The notes beneath the pieces are model-generated. The model had not been told where the DNA came from. It saw nothing but the letters and a program-made list of their open reading frames with translations, and did not search any database. From Sisyra terminalis (taxonomy: Eukaryota > Arthropoda > Insecta > Neuroptera > Sisyridae), in contig OY292276.1 of assembly GCA_958496175.1 (NCBI GenBank), positions 22,710,001 to 22,774,000 of the forward strand: DNA of 64,000 nt, read 5' to 3'. This document shows, one piece after another, positions 37,850 through 49,600 of the stretch. The number at the start of each line of letters is the position of its first letter. Position 1 is the first letter of the stretch. The translations under genes and the position numbers were made by a program.

Positions 37850-38005
37850 TTAATTGTTGTTTACCGTCGCTTTATAACTACTAAGGTCCTTTAGCGACTC
37901 TAGGGTTAATTAAATCCGTTATCGAGAAGTATTGAAAATTTCCACGATACGAGGATCGAACCCACTAAGGACCTTATTGCGATCCGTTGTTCCGTCGGAT
38001 ATATT
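37850..38005 (-). repeat. tRNA-derived SINE copy, best box B
   Basis: On the minus strand it begins near ATCCGACGGAACAACGGATC, then AAGGTCCTTAGTGGGTTCGA and TCCTCGTATCG. GGGTTCGATCC is a canonical RNA polymerase III box B. After a linker, the tail reads GAGTCGCTAAAGGACCTTAG followed by TAGTTATAAAGCGACGGTAA and ACAACAATT. This is the clearest evidence that the family is tRNA-derived. Confidence 0.85.
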
Positions 38006-41000
38006 TATTACTTCAAAGCACCACCAATAAATGATGCTAAAATATCGAATCGACAAAATATATTTTTTTTGGTTAGAAAATACTTGAACCGTAATTGATT
38101 CTATTAACAGTAATATATTGAAAAAAAAATACGTAATATCTCGAACGGTTAATGGGTACTTTTTGAATTGTAAAATACTATAATTTTATAGCACAATTTT
38201 GACCCAAGTTGCGCAATACAATATGTAACGTCTTCTAGGCATATTTTTATGGTAATAGCTAAAAGTTATACACAATATTGCAAAAAATTTGATTCAAGTT
38301 TACGTATGCTTAAGATTTAAGACGATTTCAACCACGCGGGAAACTAAACTTGGTGACAGGTAGAAAACGAAAAAAAAAAATATTAAAGTATTATTTGCAT
38401 ATACGTTATGCAAATACGTCGCAATAAACGTTATATCCGAAACTACGGAAACGCCAAAAATGCTCAAATAAAAAGTCTGAATCATAATACTGGTTATTAT
38501 TATTTAAATTTCAATCCCACTAAGCTTTCAATTCTCAAACTGAATCAACTTTTGATATTTATAAAATCTAGAATAATGGAAACTTTTACTAAATTTAATA
38601 ATAACAAGTTTTACAAATCACATAATCTTATGTATCAATAATACTTTTATGCCCAAATTTGTGCAAATTATTTAAAATGATCAAAATTTGAAAACAGGGA
38701 AAAAGTCTTCTTTACATAATTCGTATAGTACGAAAAAGATAAATTAACTTCGATTTAAAATATTTATAATCTTTTCTAAAAACAAAACTTGTTCAATATA
38801 AGACTTTGTTACGAAGGTGGATTAATCAAAACCGAAGTAGGAACAGGATACTTTGAATTCGTTTTTTTTTGGAGTTTAAGTTGGAAACGGAGTCGAAGTC
38901 GGACGTGAAGTCGGAGATCTATAAGTTTAAGGCAAAGCTTATGGGATCACAGAAACATAATAACGAAATATAACATAAAGCATACATACGTAGCATGCAA
39001 CAATAAAATAAAAATTTAATAAATTTGGGTGATTCTGAAAGTAGCAAATTGTTCTCTACTAACAAAAGTTATTAGTTTTACCGACGATTAACCTTCAATT
39101 TCCAAATTTTCAGAGTTGAAGGTAAATCAATCGGAAGTTTCAATTTTTCGGAGTCGAAAACTTTTGTAACATCCTGCATATTTGAATGCCGGAACTTCAT
39201 ACCGAACCTCAATGTAAATAGTTTTAAAACAATGACTTGAATAATATCTAACAATTATAAAATAAAATATTTAAATTAAATTAACAATTTTTGATGTAGA
39301 GAGAGCAATAACGAGTCATTCAAATAAATACATTTTTTTTCAACTAAAGAAAGCTTTTGTGGCTTTATTAGTTTCATTTTGTTATTGCTAATGTCATTGT
39401 TTGCAAATATAAAGTTAGTTCGTTTGAAATGTTTTTATCTACTAGTTGTCACTGCATTTTTGTCACAAAGAGTTGAAATTACCTAGTTTTCATTTAACAA
39501 TTGCTTGTCTAGCTTTATGATGTTCTAAGCCGGAAGCTCAAATTTAGCGAACAACGAATACGCGTAAAAGTAAAAGCTCACATCGCGTTGTTGTTGACTT
39601 TCGTCAGAATGATCTCGACCTAAACGAACGATGGCCCTCAGAGGCATTTTAATACAATAGACCAAATTCATGCAGAAAAAAAGTGTCATCATGCGAAAAG
39701 AATGTCACTCCGTTTGAAATTAAATTCTAGCCCACAGGCATTTGGGAATTTTAATTTTTTTTCATTTTTCATTCGGCTTAGTTGCGTACATAGAGAAAGG
39801 GCGAACCGAAATATTTATTTTGACAAAATTGAACAAATAGAGATTTGGTGCGGCAATATTTTTAATGAGTCGCGTTCCTTTTCGATACGGTGCAAAAATC
39901 GATAGGCATTTTCAGGCGCGAAATTTTCCAGTTCAAATATGGCACTTAAAATTTCGAATATATAGAGATGGCGAGCGATGGATGAGTGATACGAATGGAG
40001 ATGACGCCCGTTCGTCTCTGATCCATTATTAAATATGAATTGAATTGAATTTGAAATTTATAAAGTTTATTTTCAAATGCATATGCTTTCAACAGTAAAT
40101 AGACATGCAAAATACATTTACTCACTTATTTTCGTGTGTTCGTTGATGGGACTGATGCGGATGAGGGAGGACTGTGCTGGAGGATTCGGGATTTGGGCGC
40201 TAGTGAGAACTACATTCATTCAGAACTACACACAGAAAGATATGTGTTGCCTCATATTTTTTATTTATTTCAACAAAATGTTTCAGATATAACATATATT
40301 TTTGTGTCTCTTTTTGAAATGTCTGTTTTACATATGTGTTTACCATACGAAGTTGTGCACTTTGTATCTCAATAGCAAATGTGTTTATTTTCCCAAAGGC
40401 TGTTTTATACATTTTTTTGAACTTCTATTCTTTTTATCTTTTTATTTATACAAGATAGAGAACAAGACGAGGAAAAGATGTTTGTGTACAATATTTTTAT
40501 TCGTACGCTTCTATTCTCCTCTTTCCACCATAATTGAATTGCAAAATAATTTAATATGGAAGAGAAGAAAAGATAAGGTAAAATGAAAATGCACCATGAG
40601 TTCTATTTTCATATATTTTTCTCTTATTAATAAAAAATAAATAAATAATTTTAAATTAAAAAGAAAATGAATTGTTCAATTGTAATGGAACGCATGGCCT
40701 TTTCAATACAATAAGCTTTTTGTATTCGTCTTATTTATATGTTCACAGTAGCACGCTATGAAATATTTAAATAATCTTAAAGTTTTCGAATTTGAAAGCA
40801 CAATATAAAGGGAAAAAAAATAAGTGAAAAGCTATTTCTTGTTTCGTATGGTTTATTGAACCGTAACAAATATATTTATGGGACCTAATAAAGCTTGAAC
40901 TAGAAGGTTCAAGGCTTGCAACCCTAAATACGTAACTGAATTATTAATATGGCGAAACTCTTTCGAAATTCATAAAGCCTGAAGGAAAAAATTGAGATAT

Positions 41001-41509
41001 TTGTAAAACAATTTCTTTGCATTTTGAATGCAACACGGGTGCATTGGCTCTCGAATATAAATGGATCTTAATTAATAATAAACGTCGATTGATTTGCATA
41101 AAATCGACATTAATTCCTAGTTTGAAATTTACGCCTACATTTCAGTAAGAACAAAGCAATCTAGCCAAAACACTCCTTCGGATGTTCCTGTTGGGTGGAA
41201 TATATTATTACTGCCCTCACCTCAATTTGAATAATCTTCAAGAGAAATAATACGGCGTCATCGAGGACCAATTGTCGTTTACTTTGTGAATTGTTTTAAA
41301 GTGGTTCAAGTTTCGTTTGACGAACGACAGAGTAATTAATGTGATCAAGAAAAAATTAACAGGCCTTTAATTTTCTTTGAATGTCAAACGTTTTCATGAC
41401 TTTTGCTTGAGAGCAATAAAAATGTTTGGAATAAAACTTTTTTATTAGTTAGTCTCGTTTCGATAAAGACATGCACACGAAAAGTATACCGTGAATCGTA
41501 AATTAGCGT
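38006..41509. other. AT-rich non-coding DNA
   Basis: No supported gene. A short purine-rich segment at 38880-38922 contains imperfect GTCGGA-type repeats (GGAGTCGAAGTCGGACGTGA). Overlapping frames at 40077-40586 and on the opposite strand have no motifs and look like chance. Confidence 0.45.
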
Positions 41510-41753
41510 TTAGAGGATCGATATGTCTGAAGCATTTATTGTTCCGAACCTCGAGGTTCTCAGTTTTTGCGTCATATTCCGTATGTGTTGCTTTTCGAAA
41601 ACAAGTAGCAGTGCTTTTGGAATTTTTGCCACGTCAATGTCTCGATGACACGCGACGAACACTACAATGAGTATAACACTGAATAAAATGGCGTAAATTT
41701 TTTCCACTGATTTGTATTCAAGTACATTTGACATAAACATAATTTTTTCTAAG
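41510..41753 (-). CDS. Weak candidate exon: short signal-peptide-like frame
   Basis: On the minus strand, GTGTATTTCTTTATAG ends at 41754 and forms a plausible splice acceptor. The frame is open from there through ATG at 41740 to a stop at 41510 (76 codons). Residues about 13-31 form a hydrophobic core (KIYAILFSVILIVVFVAC) typical of a signal peptide, and a basic hydrophilic remainder follows. No good splice donor is visible before the stop (GAG|GTTCGG is weak), so it would be either a terminal exon or a chance frame. No family is recognised. It lies 5.7 kb upstream, in transcription direction, of the candidate exon at 35542-35850. Confidence 0.2.
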
Positions 41754-41784
41754 CTATAAAGAAATACACTAAACAGAGAGTTTT

Positions 41785-41860
41785 ATGAGTCTACTGGTAG
41801 TTAAGTGGTTTTAGGTGGCCGCTCTAAAACTAGTAAGTGTTGGGCTGGAAACCACTAAGA
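41785..41860 (+). repeat. SINE head fragment
   Basis: GTCTACTGGTAGTTAAGTGG (box A-like) is followed by GGCCGCTCTAAAACTAGTAA and GTGTTGGGCTGGAAACC, closely matching the ACCGCTCTAAAACTGGTAGG segment of the copy at 53245. The tail is missing. Confidence 0.55.
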
Positions 41861-42049
41861 TTGTATGACTAGAGTGAACGTGCTCCATAAGTCCCATGTG
41901 AAATTTAAACTGTCATTTCCCCTAAATTTGCCCAGTACTTTAACCTCTTCCACAGCACATTTGTAAAAAATATATTTTCTCTTCGTAAAGTCGGTATATG
42001 AATCAGAGCGGAATAGTTCAAATAACGACCACGAGAGAACGCTGATTTT

Positions 42050-42960
42050 AAAAAAATATTAAAAACCTCATTTCCATTGATATAATGTACTGAAACAGGT
42101 AAAAAATAAATGAATTAAATCTTCGAACCGATTACACCATCGATATTAAGGTTATATAAGCCAATCAATGAGAATCTTAAGCTATCTTGCTAAACATCAA
42201 AGCTAGGGGTTTTCTATACTACCAAACTGCAAACAAAATTGCACTCCTCGCCTCAATGCAGAACTAGATAGCTTACGATTCTCATTAATTGGCTAATATC
42301 GCTTTAATATCAATGATGCAATCAGAACGAAGATTCAAAGATTCAGGTCATAAATTTATTTTTTACCTCTTTAGTTCATTTTAATAATAGAAGCGAGATT
42401 TTTAAAACCATTTTTTTAAATACTTTATTTTTTTCTTTTTAGTCATTCAATATATTTTCAATATCAATTTTGTTAATTATTGTCTCAAATTTGAACAAAA
42501 TGGTTGAGACTTCTTATTCTAATCCTAATTCAACTGTAATTTCGATTATCAATCAATTGATTCACTTTTAATGCATCCGTGACGGTAACCAACCATAGTT
42601 TGTTTAAAAGTTAAATATTTAATAAAAAAAGAAATTCCTTGTGTTCGAGAGTAAGCAGGTGTGTCAAAATTCAGCACGATACAGTGCTGGGAAGTAGGTG
42701 AAAATGAGATTATAAAATAATCAGACGTCCTCCTGAGCTCAAAGTGACGTATCCAAAAGGATTAGAAGTTCAAAACTGTTGGAAAAATAGGTAAAAATAT
42801 ATCAAAATCGTACGAATACTTATTTAATACGTATATTCAGGCTGATTTACATTTCTAATTACTTCGGATGACGTCATTTGAATTTCTAATTGGGCAACCT
42901 ATGTAACTTATAAAAGTTCCTTACTTTATAAACTAACAACAAAGAGAGGTAATAGATTCA
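42050..42960 (+). repeat. Dispersed foldback-type repeat, copy 2 (complete palindrome plus tail)
   Basis: The left arm (about 42050-42190) and the right arm (about 42268-42415) are imperfect reverse complements. CTTCGAACCGATTACACCAT pairs with the segment ending AATCAGAACGAAG, and CCAATCAATGAGAATCTTAA pairs with ACGATTCTCATTAATTGG. The centre at 42195-42262 is itself palindromic. To the right lies a tail with TTGTCTCAAATTTGAAC (42480), GAGAGTAAGCAGGTGTGTCA (42649) and the hairpin CAGCAC-GATACA-GTGCTG (42672-42689), followed near 42920 by TTACTTTATAAACTAAC. The block order is shared with 10005-10690. It is non-coding and its class is unresolved. Confidence 0.7.
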
Positions 42961-45001
42961 CTATAGTCATACAAATCTTGTATCAAGCAAATTTTCGATA
43001 TTTTTTGATAAACAGATTTTTATGAACGCTAGAGCCACTAAAGACTTTAGAAGTTATTGAGCAACGGTAAATAACAATAAAAAAAACTTCTATGTCAAAA
43101 TATTAGTAAAAAAAAGCAAATGCTTGTTTTAAATAACTGTTATATTTGAGGGGGTTATTGAAATGTTCAAATAAATTGTTCAGAAAAACAATTTTTGTTA
43201 CAGAAGATAAAACACGTTATTGAATTCATATTGTGAGCATTCACAGTAAATTTTTGCACAATTCAATGATAAATCCTCGCAATACGTTAATCATCATTGT
43301 TCCATCATTATCAACAAAACAATCGAAATTTGCCACACTAACGTTTTAAACGTTGGTGAAAATAGCAAACAAATCATAATAACTGCAACATTAAAATCAT
43401 AGAAAATCACAAAAAGTATGTAAATTCCTCGCTATTTATTGAAATTTATGATTCATCCTCTAATAACAACGGTAAACTATTAAAAAAGCATTATTATAAT
43501 ATATTTTTTCGTCGTTATAAAACCGGAGAAGCTTTCTGTTTTATCATCAACGAAAAAATATGTTCTCGATTATATTTACGTTGACAACAATAAAATTATC
43601 GGACAGTGGGGATCAATGAACGAGTGATGGGATGAGTAGTAGGAGACATCCGGGAAAAAAGAATAGAATGGACGTGATATTAAACACGATAATAGTTGTA
43701 CACGAACTACCGGGGGTGAACTGAGGGTGGGTCTTTTTTATTTATCAGATTCTCATAAATGTGTATGTATATATTCCCCTATGTCTTTTTTTTTTGTTTA
43801 CTCCTACTACGTACCTACTCCGTTTATAACCTATAAAATAATTTTGAAAGGAAAGAATTAAGCTCTCATTTATGGTTAGTAGATTAAAAAGCTAATTTAT
43901 ACACTTTGATGTAAATAATAAAGTAAATAAACATGTAATGGTTTTAACGAGGCATTTTTTTGTCAGAATGAAGATGTGCACGGAAATTTACAAATGCAAA
44001 AAAAAAACATAGAATGGAGGATCGTATACGACCAATAAAGAGTAATAAGAAATTAAAAATTAAATAACCGCAATAGCGAGCTTTTAAACAATTTCGAGTG
44101 TCAATGAAATTGTAAAATGAACCCAGCCGCAATAATCCTTGCCTCATTCTCTTGCACTTTGCCCCCATTTATTACATTTATTGCATTTGTGCATTTAGTT
44201 GAACATGAAAACAAGCATTTTCTGTTTCTGTTTCGTTGCACATCATTCCTGACCGCTCTTGCATTTTGTTCTCCTGGTCATTTATGGCGTTAAGCTCTCA
44301 TGAATTGGGCTACATATGTACGCGCGTTAAATGTAACACATCACACACAATGCAACAACATTATCAACATCAATACAATCTCTCAAACTGAGTCTTTTGC
44401 AACGAGAAACCATCATTTGTTAGTTCAGCGTTCTACACGTCCCATTTATTTATCTGCCTTCGGCCCTTCCTTTGCCATTTAACAACAAAACTTCAACGAG
44501 AAACGAACGATGACAATTTCCACAGCAACAATAAAATGTTTAAGTGTAAACATACAAAACATTTTATTATCCAAGGAACCGCACAACCAATAATGCTCGC
44601 AATAGAAATAGTTTTCCTACCGATTCTGTTCTCGTCTTTCATCTAGACAAAAACTACAGTATCTCTTTTTAACCAATTTTTCCAAGTAATACAATCGCAA
44701 CAATTTAATACCACTATCAATTTAAATTAAATTTATATAATTTTAGAATCTATAACAATTTGTCTCATTTATGACTAATTCAAAAAAATTCCACCCAATG
44801 ACTGGTAATCCATAAAAAGAGAAACTTATTACATAGCTGTGTCATTTTTTTTAAAAAATATGTTTAACCAGTATTACGTTTAAAAAAGAGCTGATGAACA
44901 ATGAGGCTTCTATAAGAATTCTGGGAAACCAATTATTGATTTTAAAGTGAATTATTAAAGTCAATATTGAGTTTATCTTCCCTTATACAAGCAATATTGA
45001 A
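42961..45001. other. AT-rich non-coding DNA with a SINE tail fragment
   Basis: No gene is supported. The only recognised piece is the SINE tail at 43030-43085. Frames at 43944-44168 (-) and 44300-44482 (+) lack motifs. Confidence 0.4.
43030..43085 (+). repeat. SINE tail fragment
   Basis: GAGCCACTAAAGACTTTAGA, then AGTTATTGAGCAACGGTAAA and TAACAATAA, resembles the family tail (CGCTAAAGACCTTAGTAGTT...AAGCGACGGTAAATAACAAT). The head is absent. Confidence 0.5.
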
Positions 45002-46495
45002 ATGGTTCCTAATGAGTTACCCGACTAGGAATTACTTTGGGATTGCCCACTGTATACATGGGGCTTCATTGGGTTCCAATAGGGCATGCTCAACAGGGAA
45101 ATCCCAATTAGAGTTCAATGATAATTCAAATGGAAAACCTTAATTAGAAACATTATTGTCAATTTTTCCCGATTGGGTTTGGTGTGAGACGTCAGTGGTA
45201 AACCTCAACGTGAAAATAAAAATAAAAAAAATTCAATCGGATGGTGAAATTTAATTGAGAAGAACCAATGTAAATTCGTTTGTAGTAGATGCAAACCTAT
45301 TATACCTTTAGTTGTGAAATCTTTGCATATAGAAAATAACAATCATATACTTTCGTTTATTGGCGATCCTATTAGACCCCGTGTCACTTACATATGAGGC
45401 GTTGCGAATACGAAGGGTGAATTCAACATTAAGTCATTTTTTTCATTGTTGGGATCAGAATCCTCTCGAGAATCCACAGGTACAGGTTTTATGGATTATT
45501 GATATTCAAAAATAATAAATAATAAAAAAAACATCAAAACTGACATCAGTCTTTGCTGAGTTTGGCCTTCATCCACAATCGGTAAAAAAAAAATTAAATG
45601 CGTTTTTCTCGATACCACCATTTGTTGGGTTTGCCCTTCGTATACGCAACATCTCATATTTACTTGTATAATAAGTTAATGTGGCCAAAACACCACTATA
45701 CGTTTGGAAAGCACCAAATTTAAAGAAAAGACAAATAGCTATTGAGGGTTAACAAATTGAGTGGTCGTTGTGTTCTGATTATTGATTGGTAAATAAATTC
45801 AGAAATCCAAAATACAAGCGATAACTGTTTATACAATATATAAAATATATTGTGATCTTATTTAGGAATTATAAATTTCAAAAGTAAACTATAAACATAA
45901 TAACTATAAACAAAATTTGAAGAAAAATTCAAACAAATGAATTGCTGACACGTTTTTGGATTGCCAAGCAATCTTCCTCAGTGGTCATCAAGTAGTATTG
46001 GATCACTCTGCAACTGTTATGTGATGAGTCACTCTAATGGAATGGGATCTTATATAATCGATAAGTTTTGGAAAAAGTAAGTTTTGAACATTGAGATTAT
46101 AGAAAATTTGTAAAAATTGTAGATCAATAACAATTGAAACTTGGCTTGAAATTAAAAATACCTCATTGCTTGATTTTTAACAAATTCAGAAGTGAATGAC
46201 GTGAATGACTTATATTTGTTATAATTGTTACTAAGCAAATTGGCAAATTAAATAGTAACCATAATAGGTATATGTTAATTAAAGAAAAATAATTGATTAT
46301 TGTATACAGTTAACTTTTTTTAGTTTACATCTATCGTTTCAGATATTTCTCTTTTTAGGTTTAGGGTGTAATGGCCATAATGAGATCTTTTCCGATTGGA
46401 ATATAACTAGGATTGCTCAATTAGGATCAAAAAGATTACATTACATCCCAATTTGGGAAGTACGACAGAGGATTTCAATTAGGAACCAAAAAACA
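45002..46495. mobile_element. Possible non-autonomous element with CCTAATTGG motifs
   Basis: The left end GGTTCCTAATGAGTTACCCG and the right end in reverse complement, GGTTCCTAATTGAAATCC, are similar. Both ends are rich in repeated CCAATTAGG/CCTAATTGG-like words (left 45002-45180, right 46370-46495). Inside, an inverted pair lies at 45393-45427 and 45630-45662 (GTTGCGAATACGAAGGG and CCCTTCGTATACGCAAC). There is no coding capacity. The boundaries are tentative. Confidence 0.35.
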
Positions 46496-46569
46496 CCCTT
46501 AAAATTATGCTTTAGTAGTTGGTTTAAATTTCTAGTTATATTTTAAATTGATAAATATTTTATTTATTA

Positions 46570-46690
46570 TTTCCGCGTCACAATTAATGAATAGATATGT
46601 ATTTCGTATGACTCCAATTCTGTATTTATTTCTGGACTACGACGCGTTTTAACAGTCTTTGGCTGTCATCATCAGTAATGTTCCTTATAT
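46570..46690 (-). repeat. Penelope-like element 3' end fragment, copy 1
   Basis: On the minus strand it reads TACTGATGATGACAGCCAAA, GACTGTTAAAACGCGTCGTA, then GTCCAGAAATAAATACAGAA, TTGGAGTCATACGAAATACA and TTCATTAATTGTGA. It is colinear with the 3' end at 59800-59900. Upstream coding sequence cannot be recognised, so only the untranslated tail is supported. The hammerhead-like core is degraded here (AAAA in place of GAAA). Confidence 0.55.
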
Positions 46691-49600
46691 TAAAATTTTA
46701 AATTTTAGAAAAATTTCAATTCCTACAAAAATATTTTCTTCAGTATGAACATATATTTTGGAAAAAATCGAACATATTCGAATATTATCGAAATGCTGGT
46801 TATCTGAGTTCGTAGTTAGTCTCTGAAAACTTCTTTCAATCCACTAGATAATTAATCTTCCGAACAATAACTGATTAATTCACTAATTGTATTCATTCAC
46901 TCTATTAGCCTAACGTCTTTATAGATAAATACTAGAAACAATTAATCTCATGAAAGCGCTTATGTACCCTAATTGAATATGATCAAAAGAATGATGACAT
47001 TCGTCCAAATCATTGTTTGAACATAAAAAATGAAACTGGAATAAATCTTTTCAGAAAAATCAAAAACCATTTTCTTTGTTCATGTTGTATTCTTTTTTTT
47101 TAAAACCATGTTGCTATCCTCGACAGCCAACCTCAGCATTTCCAATTGAAATTGGTGGAAAATCAACATCAATGACATACATTAGTCACCTTTATTGAAA
47201 GAATGAAACTCTCATGTTTTGCAATTTCCAAAGCCTTAAATAGACTTCGTTTACCACTAATTTCCTGTTGACATCCGCCAGTTTCACGTTACAAACGAGA
47301 TAAAGCATATGAAGGCAAAGGTACTAAAAATACAATAATGAATTTTGAAATAAAAATACTGTTTCCTCTATTATAGACCAAGAATCCGCGACGGCCAGAT
47401 CTTCGTAATTTTGTAAGAGCTAAAAGTTTCTTTGCGCTAGTTCCTAACACAGGTAAGAGATACTATGGAGTTTGAATGGTGGTTACTTTGGCAGGTAATA
47501 GGCAGCAAAGGTGTATAAAATAAAAGCTTAAATTCGTGAAAGAATAAAGTTTTTTTTTATATTTTATTCGGAATAATATTAGAAATCACATCCTACATTG
47601 CCACACTTAGTACAGGTCCAACCTTTTGCCAGACAATGGCTTCACTTAGTAATTTAACACCAAACAAAAAACATCAAGAATATTTTTAAAATAATTTATA
47701 CCGTCAAATATAGAAAATTACGTAAAGGATATATCAAATTTTATTAAAGTAAATCGTTATTAAAACTTGGTTCAAAGACTTTGCAAGATCTGTAGTGTCA
47801 ATATTGATATATTAAATTTCAAAATCAATATAAATAAACTTTGAATTTGTAAGTTACAAATTGAAAAACATTAGATAGTAACACCAACATATTATACCAA
47901 AATAAATAAAAATAATAATTCTGATACCAAGTTTATGCACCTGAAACGTGGAAGAATTTGAATAAGGATAGTTTTGAAATTTGAATAGTCACAAAACCAA
48001 TATTGTTCCTTTTTGATAGTTAATTGCTTAACTATAAAGGACATTTATAAATTTTTAATAAGGATAGCATTCCAATACCAACTTCATTAAGGAGCTCACA
48101 GTTCGATACGTAAAAAGGGTGGAAGAACACCCAAACAAATTAACCTTGGGAACACTAAACCCCCTCCCCATAAGTAACTAAAAAGGTGGGACATTAATGG
48201 TTTTTTAGTAAGCTTATAAAATAAAACAAACTTTTGTGAAGCTATTGTATGGTTTTAGATTTTATGTTTTATTTTGCTTTTTTGTATATAACAGCGAAAA
48301 TTTTTGCCACCATTGTTTCCTCGTGACGATGGTCAGAGGAATGAATAAATTTGTTATTTTGTAAAGTCGGACTATTATAGGGACTCTACGGGTTGATTTC
48401 TTACCAAATATTAAAAAGTAAAAAAAAATAATGCAACAAATAGGGAAAGAATGATTTCGATTTTTTGGCATTGATGTTTGCAGAACGAATTTTATCATTT
48501 ATAATATATTTTAATATGATACTCGGAAATTTGTGAAATTTGTTTCGGAAATTGAATTTGGCGACGCAACCTATAGAATATTGAGATGCTCCACTTTAAC
48601 AAGCGTCGATACGATAAAATTCTTTAAAAAATATATCCAAGTTTTCTAATCGAATTACATCGTTCAGTCAACTCACATTTACAAATTATATTAAGCAAAT
48701 ATGGCATGGGACTTGCATGATACAACTATTTCATTTCTAATTTCCATAAATGCCGCTGGTAAATCCCCCTTTCGACAATTCACATTAATACCGCAGTTGA
48801 TTTTATTAAATTAGTTGAATTAAAATTAATCAGCCTGTCTTAACGACATTTATTTGCGCTTTTTACCACTTTTATGTCCACATAATAGAAAATATAATGA
48901 AAAATTTTTGTTTCATTTTTTTTTGTTTTGCTTTTGTGTCGATATCGTACCATCCAACAATTTCGCTCAATGAATATTCATTGCATTTGAAAACATTGCT
49001 GTGCTACACGGCAAACATTTTACAAACATTTACTGGTATTGCAAACTCTAGACTTTTCACCATTTTCGCCATTTCCATTCGAATATAAATAGAGGTGTGT
49101 GCGAGACTGTGTTTTATTACTATATAGTTCCATACATGTGCATGAACACACGTGGAAAATGAGTTTCCAGCTTTACGACTTTTAAACCAAAATTTCATTA
49201 AAGGAAATGCAAACGATTTCTCTTCTTTTTATTATTAATTTACATTAAGCATATAATAATGTCTATTCCGAAAACAATACGATAAATTACATCGAAACAA
49301 TAAAATATTAATTTACATAGAGCGGTTTAAAACCTTAAAAATTAAATCACAAAAACTCATTAAAACAAAGCTCGTTTCCCCACAGCTTATTGTTGCATAA
49401 AGATTTAAAAATTATTTAATTTTTATTATCCCGAAACACGTATTTCATTTAACAATGTGAACAACTACCGCGAAAAGATTGAAATTTTAAATTAATTAAG
49501 CGCAAAAGGGATGCGGAATTCAATTTAAAATGGGATGGTTATGTTTATGAGATCGTATTCCGCATAGGTAACTATGTAAGAAGTATTCAATACGCAAATT

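Noticed and set aside
37850..38005. Possible tRNA gene from the box B sequence GGGTTCGATCC
   Set aside because: No cloverleaf with a complete acceptor stem was found, and the same head recurs attached to a common tail. It is a SINE.
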